Below are positions 22,250-34,700 of a stretch of 64,000 bases of DNA, in pieces. Made by a program: the position numbers and the translations under genes. Within the stretch, counting starts at the first letter, position 1. The number at the start of each line of letters is the position of its first letter. The notes under the pieces were generated by a model, which had not been told where the DNA came from, ran no database searches, and saw only the letters and a list, made by a program, of their open reading frames with translations. The stretch is from Lycorma delicatula (taxonomy: Eukaryota > Arthropoda > Insecta > Hemiptera > Fulgoridae), in contig NC_134455.1 in NCBI RefSeq assembly GCF_047948215.1, positions 164,530,575 to 164,594,574 on the forward strand, in the 5' to 3' direction.

Positions 22250-24703
22250 CTGGAAACTTCATCAATATAACGTGCCCAACTTTCCTCATTGTAGTAACCA
22301 TACAGCTACTTTGCCCTTCGTTCAATTCCCCTCAGCTATGGCCTAAAAAAAGTCGTGTTTTATAACTATATTCAGTCTACCGTTGGTTTTTGTGGGTTGA
22401 AAAGGGAATAAAATCATGTGAATATTTTGTTGCTTGTGGTCAATTTCTTTGTGTTTGTATGACTATGATGACTCAAATTTTTTTCACGTGCTGTTGAATT
22501 TAAATCTTGTGTGGAATAAGTTCAGAATAGAGTCATTAACATTTTTTTACGGTCTAATTTTCAATTTTATTTAAAATACATCTTCAGAAGTTAAGTACCA
22601 AAAATTTTAAAGTTATTAGACATTAATAAAACTTTTTTTTAATTATTAAAATAATTATGTTAATTTAATATCTCCAAAACGTTTATAAAAATAAAAATTT
22701 ATAAGTATTCTAATTAAATAAATATTAAATTAAACTAAAATTTAGTTTACTAAAGGTTATATTAATCTATATTAACCGTTAACATGTATTTTGAGCGATT
22801 AGAATTTTGTAAAAAAACTTTGAAAAAATCAATTTATGCACCAATTATTAAAATCTTTTATTTTCTAAATAACGAATTAAGAATTCATTAATTTAGAAAA
22901 ATTAAATATATAATAAACTCATTAATATAAACTCATAAACTTAATATAAACTTTTTATATAAACTCATTAATATATATATATTAATTTCATTTTTTTCTA
23001 AGAATTATTGTTTATGTACTTTTTTTATATTTAAAAACAATATTTACGCCTTTTCTTGTACGTGCAACAACTAACATACGGTAAAACAAATCCAAAATTT
23101 ATGTAAAAATTTACAATAAAATACTGTTTCACCTTCATTTTTATTAAGGTACGCTTTATTCTGTCTCTGTTTTTTTTATATTTAGACCTTAAAAATATTA
23201 TTTTCCTTTGTCAACCGTAAAATTAGACTAATTTTTATTAACAAAAAGGGATAAATAATTTAAAAAATTCCGTGTTGATACCGAGGTTTGCATATGTGCG
23301 GGAAAGAATTTACTGCTTTTTATGACTGCGAAAACGGGGTAATCCATATTTTAATCGAGTGAATATACATAACACAAGATAAGCTGTGCTTTCTGTGCTA
23401 CAGACAGTTGACTGAACGTTTTTAAATATTTTTTTCTTTTTAAATCAACTCTTCTCTCATCTCAATCACTGATCTACTTTTACATAATGGCTACATTTTT
23501 TATTTATCTTTTGTTAAATTTTATTAATATGTTAAAGCTGTTTCGAAACGATGCCGATACCAGCGAAAAGATATTATTTATTTATTTTTGTTAAAACCCC
23601 TATCATTGCTAATAAGACTATATAAAATTTTTAGATATACACATGTAATAAATAACAAGATTTTATTTGGTGTATAGTATTAATTTTTTAAAGCTCTTTT
23701 TTATGAAATGTACACTATAAATACCAGTCATTTCTTTGGTTATTTACATCAGTTGCCGAATGTTTTACGATTATAGCTTATCTTTTTATTTTAATAAAAA
23801 GGTACAGTGTTGTAAAATATAGAAACTTGTAAAAATGAGGTTATTGTTTGTTTAAAGAGAGATAGATAAGAATTTTTTATATTAATTTTGAAATATCTTT
23901 TGTATTGTTCATAGAATTACATTTAAAAAAAATCCTATCCCTGTCATTAGAACTTTATTATTATTTTTTTGAATTTTATTTAAATATTGTTTAAAAATAG
24001 AATTAGATGGTGATAAAAATATAGAACATTTTTTCGTTTGTGCTCCTACAGTGCTCTAATAGTGCTCCTATTTGAGTAGTGTACTATAAATCTGGATTCG
24101 TTCATTTTTTTGTTTCTTAGCAGCGTATATTACGTAAGTGTAACATTTCTACAATGTATAAACTAAAAAAAAAATGAATTATCTATAAAATTTCAAACCG
24201 AACATAAGGAAACAAACAAGTTAAGATATGGTTGTGTCGTGTCCTCTGTTCAGTAGGTTACGCCTTGACATAAATTCATCATGTCCTTACTTAATGTGTC
24301 TTTATTGTTGAGAGAGATTACAACAAAAGTATTGTAGTTTTTATCCTATCAAAGTTACATTAATTTAAGTGGGTCTACTTAAATTTATTGTTATTTAATA
24401 GTAGGTTGTGTTAAAGTGAATGTTGTAAGGTTATTTACTGCAATAAGTTTAATTTGAGTAACTGCTGTCACGTTTGTTTACAATGATCATTTGGTATTTT
24501 TGAATAGCGATTCTGCAAAGTTAATATGTTTTCCAAATCCTTCCCCTGTTAATAAAGTATAATAACGTAAAATATCGACAGTAAATGATTTCGATACGGA
24601 AAATTTTTTTATCTTAACACTTTCCATGTATCACGATCATTTATTTTAGTTAAATTTTAACGAAGTCAGTTTAACAGTTTACGAGTAGTTTTCCACCTTT
24701 TAT

Positions 24704-24729
24704 AATATGGTAAAATATTTTACCATATT
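24704..24729. repeat. Perfect 26-bp palindrome
   Basis: AATATGGTAAAAT followed directly by its reverse complement; AATATGGTG recurs a few bases downstream. Confidence 0.75.
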
Positions 24730-26666
24730 TTGTAATATGGTGTAAATCGTACGTTTTTCTATCAGTACCAGTGTAATGATTAATTTATAAATCTTATGAA
24801 TTAGCATGGCAATATTAACATCTTTATAGAGGTGTATAATTCAAATTTTTATGTGATAACTAGAGCTCCCCACAAATGATGGTTCAGCATATTTTTTTCA
24901 CTTATAGTAATTATGTGCATATCATTAAAAACCTTTTTTGTCTGAATTTGTGCTCTAAATGAGCACAAACAATGACTATACAGAATTATGAACCCAAAAT
25001 CCAGCTTTGTTTTTCCACCGTCAGATGCTATCATAATTCTTTATGAAACATAATCAGAAACTTGAAATATTTAAAATTTGCGTGTAAACGGATTTTATTT
25101 CTTGTATTGTTTGAACGATGGAATCACGCCTTTCGATAAGTCGGCCGATGCAAGTTTTACAACTTAAAATAAAATTTGGAGATTTATGGAAAGTCGAAAG
25201 TAGGTTTTTAAAGTTACTTAAAAATTATTATTATTACATATTAGATCGTTAATTATACGTTAGGCCTGAAACTTATCCAATGAATGTACTACATTAGCGT
25301 TAAAATTAAAACGCTTTGTTAATTAGACTTTTTTTAATTATTTTAAGCTGTATTACTTTATTATTGAAGCTTATTTCTGATAGAACTTTTATTCTAGCAA
25401 AACAAATGTACAGAAAAGCCAGAAGTAGAAAAAAAGAACCTTTCAAAGATTTTTTTATAGAAGGATTTTGAAGATTATTTGGTGTAATGAAAAACTTGAT
25501 AAACCAAAAAAAAAACCTGAAACACTTTGTAACAGAGCTAAGTGGTTTGTTAGGAATGTATATTGAAGAACCAAGAATCTTTATATTTTTTATACTGGAA
25601 GAAGAGGATAATACAGAAAAATTGTAAGGGGAAATAACGAGTAAACTATATATAAATATGTTAAAACAAAGTAGTAAGAATGAAGAATTGCATCAAACTT
25701 GTGAAATGATAATCAAGATTTAAATTAATTATATTTTAATGTGTTAATTTTGTTGTGTTTTATTAAGTTTTAATTTTAATAATTTAATTGTTGCCAAAAA
25801 ATAACTTATATATTCAATAAAGTGTGATATAAAGGTTAATTTGTAATGATTATTTTTTTTTTTATCTTAACTGATACTTTTTCGTAACGAAACAATAACA
25901 TTAAAATAAATCATTATCAGTAGTGTAACGTTATGCATAATTTGACTATCTATATACATATATATTTATTCATTCTATTTTAGTTCCGTAAAATAGAAAT
26001 TATATCGATTTGAATGAAATCGAAACCTGCCCAAAAGAAAGAACTTTTTTTTATTGCGTTGTAATTACAGTTAAAATTTATTTTCTTTTAATATATATTA
26101 AAACTTTATAACAAGTTTGTGTACAATCAAAAATTGATCAAGAAATAAATATTTCTGAGGTTGGAGTATGGAATTATATGAATTTAAAAAGAGATTAGAA
26201 AGAAAGAAAAAAGCGGAGTCCTCAGAAAGCCTTTATCTTAACGTGATTTTGAAGAGGAGCGAGAAATTAAAACGGACAGGCTATGAAGGAGGTGATGAAC
26301 AGGATGAGAGGTGAAAAAACCGATAACGATAAAAAACAACTTTGTCGAGTCATATGTACTGCCGTTTAGTAGAGTGGAGGAAAAATCTTAAAAGAAATTG
26401 TCATGAAAAGAAATGTTATATAAAATAGATCCTTAGCACTGTAAAATGAAATATGACTTATTGATACATGTTGTAAAATGATTTATTTATGAAGAGTCGG
26501 AAACTCACAAAAAACGAAATACAATAAGTAATAAGTTCTATTAGTCGATATATTCAATTGTCAGTTATATTAGAAAAAAACACTTAAATTATCTGTTATT
26601 TTTTTTGTAATTGGAGCACTATGCCCGCCAGTTAACTAACGTAAAAGCTGTTAATTGTGTAGCTTA

Positions 26667-26825
26667 TTCACAATTGTCGAAAAAATTTAAGACAAGGAAA
26701 ATTCCAGTAATATATATATATATATATATATATATTGTGTTTGTGTTTGTTTGTTACGATTCAATTTATTTTTCTTCTGACCGACATCTGGATTGTTTTA
26801 TTTTCTCGATTTCATATTACGTAAT
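26667..26825 (+). repeat. Dispersed repeat with AT core, copy 1
   Basis: CACAATTGTCGAAAAAATTT, a GACAAGGAAAATTCCAGT block, an (AT)n core, then GTTTGTTACGATTCAATTTA and GACCGACATCTGGATT. The same order recurs at 27859-28125 with a longer core. Confidence 0.8.
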
Positions 26826-27858
26826 TTCGACTAATATTTCATGTTTCCGAATGTAGTGTAAAAGGAAAGAAGACATTCTGTTGAAATGTTTACTTGATTG
26901 AGACAGAAAGAAAATGTAAAGTAATACAACACCTTTTATGCTATTTTCTTAAAACAAAATTGTTTTAATATCAATAAAAAGATTGTAATATTGATTTCTT
27001 TGTTTTTGGGAGGTTTATTTTTTATCTCTTGGACAAATCGAGGTGTATTTTTTTAATCCCTGACTGGTGATCGTTTTTGTTCATGAACCGAATTCAGTCT
27101 ACTTCAATAGGATGCCTGAATTTGTGTTGTTAAATTTGTTTATTTATAGCAATAGGGGGAATTTTTTACTTGAAAAAAAAATTGTTGAATTCAACAGAAG
27201 ATAGTTATCCTAGATTCTGAACTAAATTTATTAACGGTTTTGCCAGCAATAAAAATAGATATTTAATTATTTAGTAACAGTGAAGACAGGTTTTATTTAA
27301 TGAGGAATTAATGTATATGATTATTAAAAATATTATTTAGAATGTTCTGGTTTAAAAGAAAATTGCAAAGAATTTGATAATTTTAAAAATATTTTGTTTA
27401 AGGTATAAGAAGAGGGAGAGGGAGTATTATTTTATGTTAATCATTTTAGAATGAAAGTCGTGCGCGCTGTGATTCAGTTTTTTAAGTGTAATTTTCTACA
27501 TTGTAGTACGTACTACTATGTTGCGTTAATAGAGTTATATTCCACACTTTTCTGATTTGAGAAACTTATCATTGGCGCCAGGATTGCTATGCAACTTTAA
27601 ACCTTTTGTAATAATACTAATAATAATGATAAAAATATGTAAGACGCTTTGTTGTGTAGCTTATTATCTTATCATCCAACTGCATACTTAAAGCTAGATC
27701 AAAGAGTGTCATTGTTAAATTATTTAATCTTTCTATTTTCTATTTAATATAGAAAATAGTTCACTAGTTTCTCATTTTTGTTGATGCAGACATTTTACGT
27801 GATGAAAATATTTTAATTCGCTACTTCTCTAATTTTTCGATATTACAATTTTTGATGT
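26826..27858. other. AT-rich spacer between repeat copies
   Basis: No gene or element is recognised. An A/T-rich inverted motif TTTCTATTTAATATAGAAA lies near 27736. Confidence 0.45.
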
Positions 27859-28125
<267 letters not shown>

Positions 28126-31100
28126 ATTTCTATGGATATGTCATGATAATTTTTCTCAATATTTTGTGCAGAATTCTAAAAACGTTTTTCATTATTAGTA
28201 CAACCTACTTCAACAAGTAGTCTATGTTTTAATATTGTATTATCATATGGAAGATACGTAACTGAATTTCAGTATTCAATTATTATTTGATCTATAGGAT
28301 ATTAAATCGCAATAAATTCATCTTAATCTGGATTTGTATGTATGTACGGGTGAGTGCGTGAGCTCTTATGCGAGGGCACTCATGGACGAACAGAATTAGG
28401 TGTTCCGGTATATTCACAGTTTTCTAAGACCGGTGAAGCGATTTCAATAATACGGTTTATCTTGAAAGTGAAGATCTATCGCTTATACATTTTTTTATTT
28501 TAAATACAATTTTCAAAATGTAATAGTTTTATTTGGCCGCCAGCACACTCCAGCGGCCAGTAGCTTCTTCAGCTGCTTGACTTATATTCATCACCCGTAA
28601 ACTGCTTGCCACCCGAAATTCCTTCAATTTTTTGAATTTTCGATTACTTAGTTGTGAGATATATTTTTATGTAATAAAATTATCATTTGCATATAATAAC
28701 ACTCATAAATTTCTAACGTCTAATTATCGAGAATTATGCTGCTACATGGTCTTTTTAAAGCTATAATCTGTACTGTTTCTCAGCAGTACTTCAGATAGCA
28801 GTATTTTTGTTCTCGTTTTTAAGAGCTTAGAAAAAATCTTTTATTATGATCATATTCTAGTACAGTTGATCAATATTAATAGCAACAAAATAAGTTAGTA
28901 AACGTTAACTTATTTTGTTGCTTTGTCAAATATATTGTGTTTTCAAATTTTTCGTATCATTTGTTTGATTTCAAGACTAAATTTTATGTGCAAAATTTGT
29001 TTGTTTTGGTTAATATCATTTTGTGTGCGTGTCCGTTTCTACGAAATGATTGAAAAGATCTTGAAACATACTTTTGAACTTAAAAAGTCAAAATATATTT
29101 TATTATTTGTATAAATGGATACCACATTTTATTCATTCTAATCTACCAATTTAAACTTTATAAATTAAAAGTATTTAAATTTCAAATAGCTCTACTATAG
29201 GGACAACATCTTCCAGCGCCCGCTCCGTGAATAACTAGCAACGTATTATTTAAATATAATGAACTAAACATTCATTAAAAAAGTAAAGTAAATGATCCCT
29301 GTAGCATTGTCTATTATAATATGTTATGTAAATCTTCCCATTATTAGTTTCTATATTTTGCAGTGCGAGCTCACACTATTATATAAAACACTTAGTTTTA
29401 CTGTAAAATATTACGTGCTCATATGAGGTCGGAATCGTTGAAAAAAATCTAATTAAATTAGGCTTTATATTTTATCGTAACAAAGTGTAGTATAATTGTT
29501 TAATACAATGTTTAATTTCTGCGATAAATCGGTAATATTTTGCTGTTTGAATATTCTAATGGATTGAGGGTGAATTTTTCATGTGACGAAGATAGTATTT
29601 AACATTTTAATTGATATAAGAAATGGGAAAAGTCCTCGGTGAGTTAAAAGTCTCAGGAAGTTTTGATGACTTGTTTTCTCATTGTCAGGATGTAAAGGTA
29701 GCATGAAATAGTCCAACTAGAGAAAAAGGTGAAGGCATATTTTATAAAGTTTTTACTAGTTTTTTATTTTTTAACAGCAGTAATAGCAGTTCTTTGTTGC
29801 AGGCTATCGATTATACCTTTTCATGCACAGCTTTTAAAATTTTTATTAAAGAATGATTGAAAAATTTACCTTTTATTTGTGTTAATAATTGTACAATCGG
29901 TAAAGGAAAATAAATATGGGATGAAATTATCGCGTGTTTTTAATTTTAATTTTCTGTTTTATAATAAATATTTGACAGAATTAATGTATTGTAAATATTG
30001 TTATTAAAAAAATATATATAATTAGATATTAAAAAGAACAAAACACTAAGTGGATTTTAGAACTCTTGAAATGAAGACTCTCATTTCTTTACTCGGTCTT
30101 ATCAGTTTGAAAAAAATGCGTTATTAAATGAGCTTTATTTAATAGTAGAGTAACGAATGATGTCCATTTATCTGAGAAACTGAATAAATGAACAGTTATC
30201 ATCACTTTTTTTAGCTTAAATTAATTTTTTAACTTTTTAAAAAATATCAAAAATATAATAAATCTTTTGAAATAAATATAAATTATTTCAATTATTTAAT
30301 GATTTTTTGTTAAAGTGTTTTCCTGTAGGAATTTGATCGAATGTTAGTGTTGAAGTCTCTGTTGAACGTGTTCGCAGAAATCAAAATAATCCTAAAAGAA
30401 GTTGCAAGCATTAATTTTTATTGTTAAGGAACTGTTTCCAGTCGATTCGGCTGTACGAAAAAACTTTTAAACGAAATATGTTAGTTCCCGAATTATATTA
30501 GGGTTAATACATTGTCAAAAAAAAAAATTACCGATGTATTAATGAACATTTATCTTGTTAATTCACTTTTCGTGCAAAGAAAACTGCTTAAATACGTCTT
30601 CATACTTAAAGATTACCCTTGTTCATGTTAAGTCCACATTCAGAACTCCGGCCACGGATTTCATTATAAGAGGTTTATCAGATAATCAGAGCGTGAAATA
30701 TTTTCATCCGTGATATTTAATAAAAATTTGAGGAGTTTGACAATTTTCATATCGGAATAATTTATATTATATAATAACTCATTTTCGTGATTAAAAGATC
30801 ATCGAGTGGTATGAAGTAGTTGAAAGTTCATCGAATTAATAAACGATTGCTGAGCAGAAAGAGAGAAGAAGCCGGATCTTTTGGTTTAGGTAGAAGTAAT
30901 GGAATGGAAAAAATGAAATGAAATGTTAACCGTTTTGAGAGAATGTAAGTTAGGATTTTAAAATAGGTATTCTGTTAAATATAAATTTATGAGGGTGTTA
31001 TTGTATTTCGTGTAAAAACGTCAACAATAAAAATTACAACGTGAAGCTACTTTCAAAATCGTGGTTATCTCTTTATTTTATCCCGGACCTTTTTAAAAAT

Positions 31101-31150
31101 TTATTATTTAATAAAACTGCATTATACACAAAGCAAAATGAGATGAGAAT
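28126..31150. other. AT-rich non-coding stretch
   Basis: No supported gene. A short higher-GC patch (GGCCGCCAGCACACTCCAGC near 28533) has no recognisable motif. The 63-codon ORF at 28923 is not supported. Confidence 0.5.
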
Positions 31151-31400
31151 ATATCGTGAACGTTCATGTACAACAATGTGGTGGCCTCCATGTTGAGTTT
31201 AAACCAGTCTAAAGCCCGTGACCTTGAACGCTATAAAAGGGAAGTGAGTGTAAAACGGCGTTTCTTGTCTATCTGCAGAGCAGGTACGTCTCACCTACCT
31301 GAACAGAACCTTCCTCCCCGCGTCGCACACTTTTATATCTCTGTGACCTTCAAAACTCTACTCCCCTCCAGGGGGAAGAAAGACTTTCACATCGGCTGAC
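31150..31400 (+). promoter_or_regulatory. Compact TATA-containing GC-rich segment
   Basis: A sharp rise in GC within AT-rich DNA. It carries a consensus TATAAAAG at 31232-31239, a pyrimidine tract ending TATCTGCAG at 31278 that resembles a 3' splice site, and CAG|GTACGT at 31283/31284 resembling a 5' splice site. One reading is an alternative promoter and leader exon on the plus strand; another is an exon with unusual size. The 77-codon ORF at 31166-31399 has no recognisable domain. Not assigned to a gene. Confidence 0.35.
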
Positions 31401-33350
31401 TGTTTGATGAATTTTTGTATTTATTTTATTACTTCCATGTTTCTTTTTTCTTAGTTCGGTACAGATAATTTTAGAAACGAAAATTACTATTAAAATATAA
31501 AATAGAACATTCTAACACTTGTAAAGTATTTGCGTGTTATTTACGAGATGACTTATTTGTAAGTAAATCAATTACTTACCGATTGAATTTTAAAAGTTAT
31601 TATTATTATTTTTTTATTATAGTCTCTCTTGCACTTATTTTTGTGATTATACAAAAATGCAATTTATTGAGTAAAATGGCAATGCAAATGAAGGATAACA
31701 CATTAGTCCATACATATGTAGCAGACAAAAGTAATGAGATCTTTTTGTTATTCAGATTCATGGTTATGAGAACCTATTACATAAAATCGTACGATGCGCG
31801 TATTTTTTTAAAACCAACGTAAATAATTTGTATGAATTATTTTTTGGGAACCTGGTATCTAATCGCAAACACAGTTAGACCCTTACACATTTTGTTTCGT
31901 TAATTAATTCAATACTGCTATTCCAATAAATAAAAAAGGCATTTGTATGTATTGTGTTTGTATCTATACGTTATGTGTTACGTATATTTTTGTGTAACTT
32001 CCTATTTATAGGTGAAAGTTAACATGTTCTGTGGGTAGAAGTATTTTATGCATTGATGTGTGAATACACGTTGTGCTTTTTTTTATACCGATTTATATTA
32101 TGTTGGAAGAGTCCGTAAAATTAATTCATATATGCTTGGCAGCGCTGTGGTTCGTTGGATGAGATGCTTATTTGTAGAAAATAAATTGTATCCGTATTAA
32201 ATGTAATTATTATTTTTAAGTGATTTTGTAAAAATTATTTTAAAAATGAAGATTATTTTAATTTACGATAAACTGTGAATTTTAATGTTTACAAACAATT
32301 TTATTTTTTAAAAATAAGTTACATAAACAATTACTGAATGTGTAAATTGATTGGTTAAATAATTCTAAATAGTTAATTTTTATTTTTACTGTATACATTT
32401 TATTTTTGTAGTTAACCATTATCTTTCGCTGCCATAATAGTTTATGATATTATTGTGGTATTTTTTTATAGTAGGAAATCTATTTTTCGGTGTGAAATTG
32501 TTATATTTAAATTTCTTAAGAGTATATTGTTGACATTCAAATAGTCATGACTATATTCTCATTTAATTTTTGACTTTTAATATTTTTTATCTTCTGATGA
32601 TGGTTTGAAAAAACCGAAAGATCTTGAGAAAATACATTTTTTTTTGCTGGTAAAGGTGGTTAAAAAAATGTTTAATTATTTTTTATTGTTATATTTGTTA
32701 ATTTTTGTTTAAATTTTATAACATTTATTTAATTATTATTATTTAAGTCCGTAAACTACATTGGGGTTGACTCGTTTCTAAATTTTCTAGCCTCTAATCC
32801 GGATTTTCGATTTATCAGGCAAGCACGTTACTATTTGGCTAGAGAGGCAGTTAATTTTTTATTTCTTTATTTCAATTCCTTTATTTAATATGAATTATTT
32901 TTATAAATTAATGTATTCGAGCATCAATAACTCAAAAATTAGTATTATTATTTAAGTTGAACACATGTGTGGTTAAATTTGTAAATAGATGAATGATCAG
33001 AATAAATAAATAATATCGTATATCTATTACGTAAGAGGACGCAATGAAACGTTAACTTGAAGAAAGTCTAATACGTCATTGTTGGGGTATCACCGTTGAT
33101 TTATTTTATATTGTCAGAATTTGCTCATTTTCCATTTTAATTCATTGTGTCCAGATATAAAACAAATATTTAGTGTAATTTAATTATGTATTTATAGTTA
33201 CCAAATAAAATTTAATAAAAATTATTGTCAATCGTAATAGAATCGAAATCTTGGTTTGTAACAAAGAATTCAGCTTTAAAAATTGGTATGTTCTTCAAGC
33301 CGCTAAGTAAACTAGTATATGTAGAATATATGCTCATAAATTCAGGTTTT
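31401..33350. other. AT-rich non-coding stretch
   Basis: No gene or recognisable transposon. The 79-codon ORF at 31583 lies in AT-rich sequence and has no domain I recognise. Confidence 0.5.
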
Positions 33351-33359
33351 TTAGCTTAC

Positions 33360-33800
33360 TTGCACGAAGTAAAGGAAGTATTGTGATCACGAAAAATTTC
33401 GATTTTCAGATTTCAACGGAAATATCCATTTTGACCATCCCTGAATCCATTTTGACAAGTTTCGGCGTGACGTCTGTACGTACGTATCTCGCATAATTCA
33501 AAAACGATTAAGCCATATGATGTTGAAATTTTGGATTTAGGACTGTTCTAACATCTAGTTGTACACTTCCCCTTTTGATTGCAATCAACTGAACCAAAAG
33601 TGTCCAAAAAGCTCAAAATTCCCCAAAATCTGGATTTTGGATATTTTCTTAACGTAATAACCTCACTGAGTGCTTTTCAACGATATATCATAAGTGATAC
33701 TTATTTTCATAGGTTCAGAGTTAATAGCCAAATAAAATTATAATTAATGAAATATTTATATCTTACAAGGCACACCGGTTCGAATCAGACTTCATTTCCT
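33360..33800 (+). repeat. Probable dispersed repeat with B-box-like end
   Basis: A segment of higher complexity than its flanks, with phrases such as CTCGCATAATTCAAAAACGA and TTTTGGATTTAGGACTGTTC that I associate with high-copy insect repeats (memory, not a search). It ends near CCGGTTCGAATCAGACTT (about 33776), which contains a B-box-like GGTTCGAATC, so a tRNA-related module may be present. No coding capacity. Confidence 0.35.
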
Positions 33801-34104
33801 TTTCTTAATTTCTTTTTTCTTTTTTTATTTAAATATATTGATTAATTAATAATTATTAACTCGTGATTGTAAAAAAACTTTTTCAATAAATAATAATTCA
33901 ATAACAACAATTAAAAAAAAAACAATAAAAGAAAATCAGAAGTTATTAGTAAAATAAAATTTTATGGACTTTTAAAATGTGTATAAATAATTTAATAGGC
34001 ATTATTTCATATGTGTATTTGTAATAGATCTGGTGAAACATCTGATTATTTAATATTAATTGAATATTATAATTTAGAATCGTATTATTTTTGGATTTTC
34101 TACT

Positions 34105-34700
34105 TTAATTTTTGATTAATTTTATTTCACTATTCTGGAATTTCTGTTTAATTTTATCTACATTAAATTTAACTACAGAGAGACTGAAAAATAGACCCTC
34201 GTGCGAACAACACATACACTGAGGCGTACATGCCCGATATTTAATAAATTCCAAAAAATTCTTATCAATTAGTTCATTACCTCTGATACTGTCGGACAAT
34301 ATTCTCCCTAAGTCGGAGTTGATCATCATTTCGTTTATTTATTTTTTGTTGCCAATCATTTAATCGTTCTTTGGTTTGGTGTAATTCTTCAGATATTGAC
34401 TTGTGTACACGTTCTCTAGTTTTCAATTTTTCTCTCTTTATATTCATCATCCTCTCTTAATATTTTTATTTCTTCCTTGACTTTAACGTTTTCTTCCTCT
34501 TTATATTTATCATCTTCTTTTAATTTTCTTTATCATCTTCTTTTTATTCTTTCTTAGTTTGCAACATTTTCTTCCTCTTTATATTTATCATCTCTTAATT
34601 TTTTTATTGTTCCTTTGATTTTAACATTTTTTTCGTCTTCATATTCATTTTCTTGTCGTTTTTTTGAGATATATTTCTTAATGTTATCTTTCTTTTTCCT
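34105..34700 (-). pseudogene. Coiled-coil plus Cys-rich relic, possibly Helitron N-terminus
   Basis: On the minus strand the upstream part encodes charged repeats such as DDKYKEEENVKVKEEIKILR and EELHQTKERLNDWQQKINKR in broken frames, derived from imperfect DNA repeats of a GAAGAAAA/GATGATAAATATAAAGAG type. A frameshift leads into the open stretch 34105-34329 with CTPQCMCCSHEGLFFSLSVV followed by KFNVDKIKQKF. Charged repeats followed by a C-x-C-C and hydrophobic block recall the N-terminal region of insect Helitron Rep/helicase proteins. No Rep catalytic motif or helicase is present, so this is an inference; an unrelated coiled-coil pseudogene is possible. Confidence 0.4.

Larger units (their letters stand above)
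19494..26640 (+). other. Possible first intron, AT-rich, TE-poor
   Basis: Starts at the consensus donor at 19494. No exon, RNA gene or recognisable transposon is visible over about 7 kb. There are poly-T and AT runs, a G8 tract near 22050, and the palindromes listed separately. It is intronic only if the 19.0-19.5 kb exon call is right. Confidence 0.35.
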
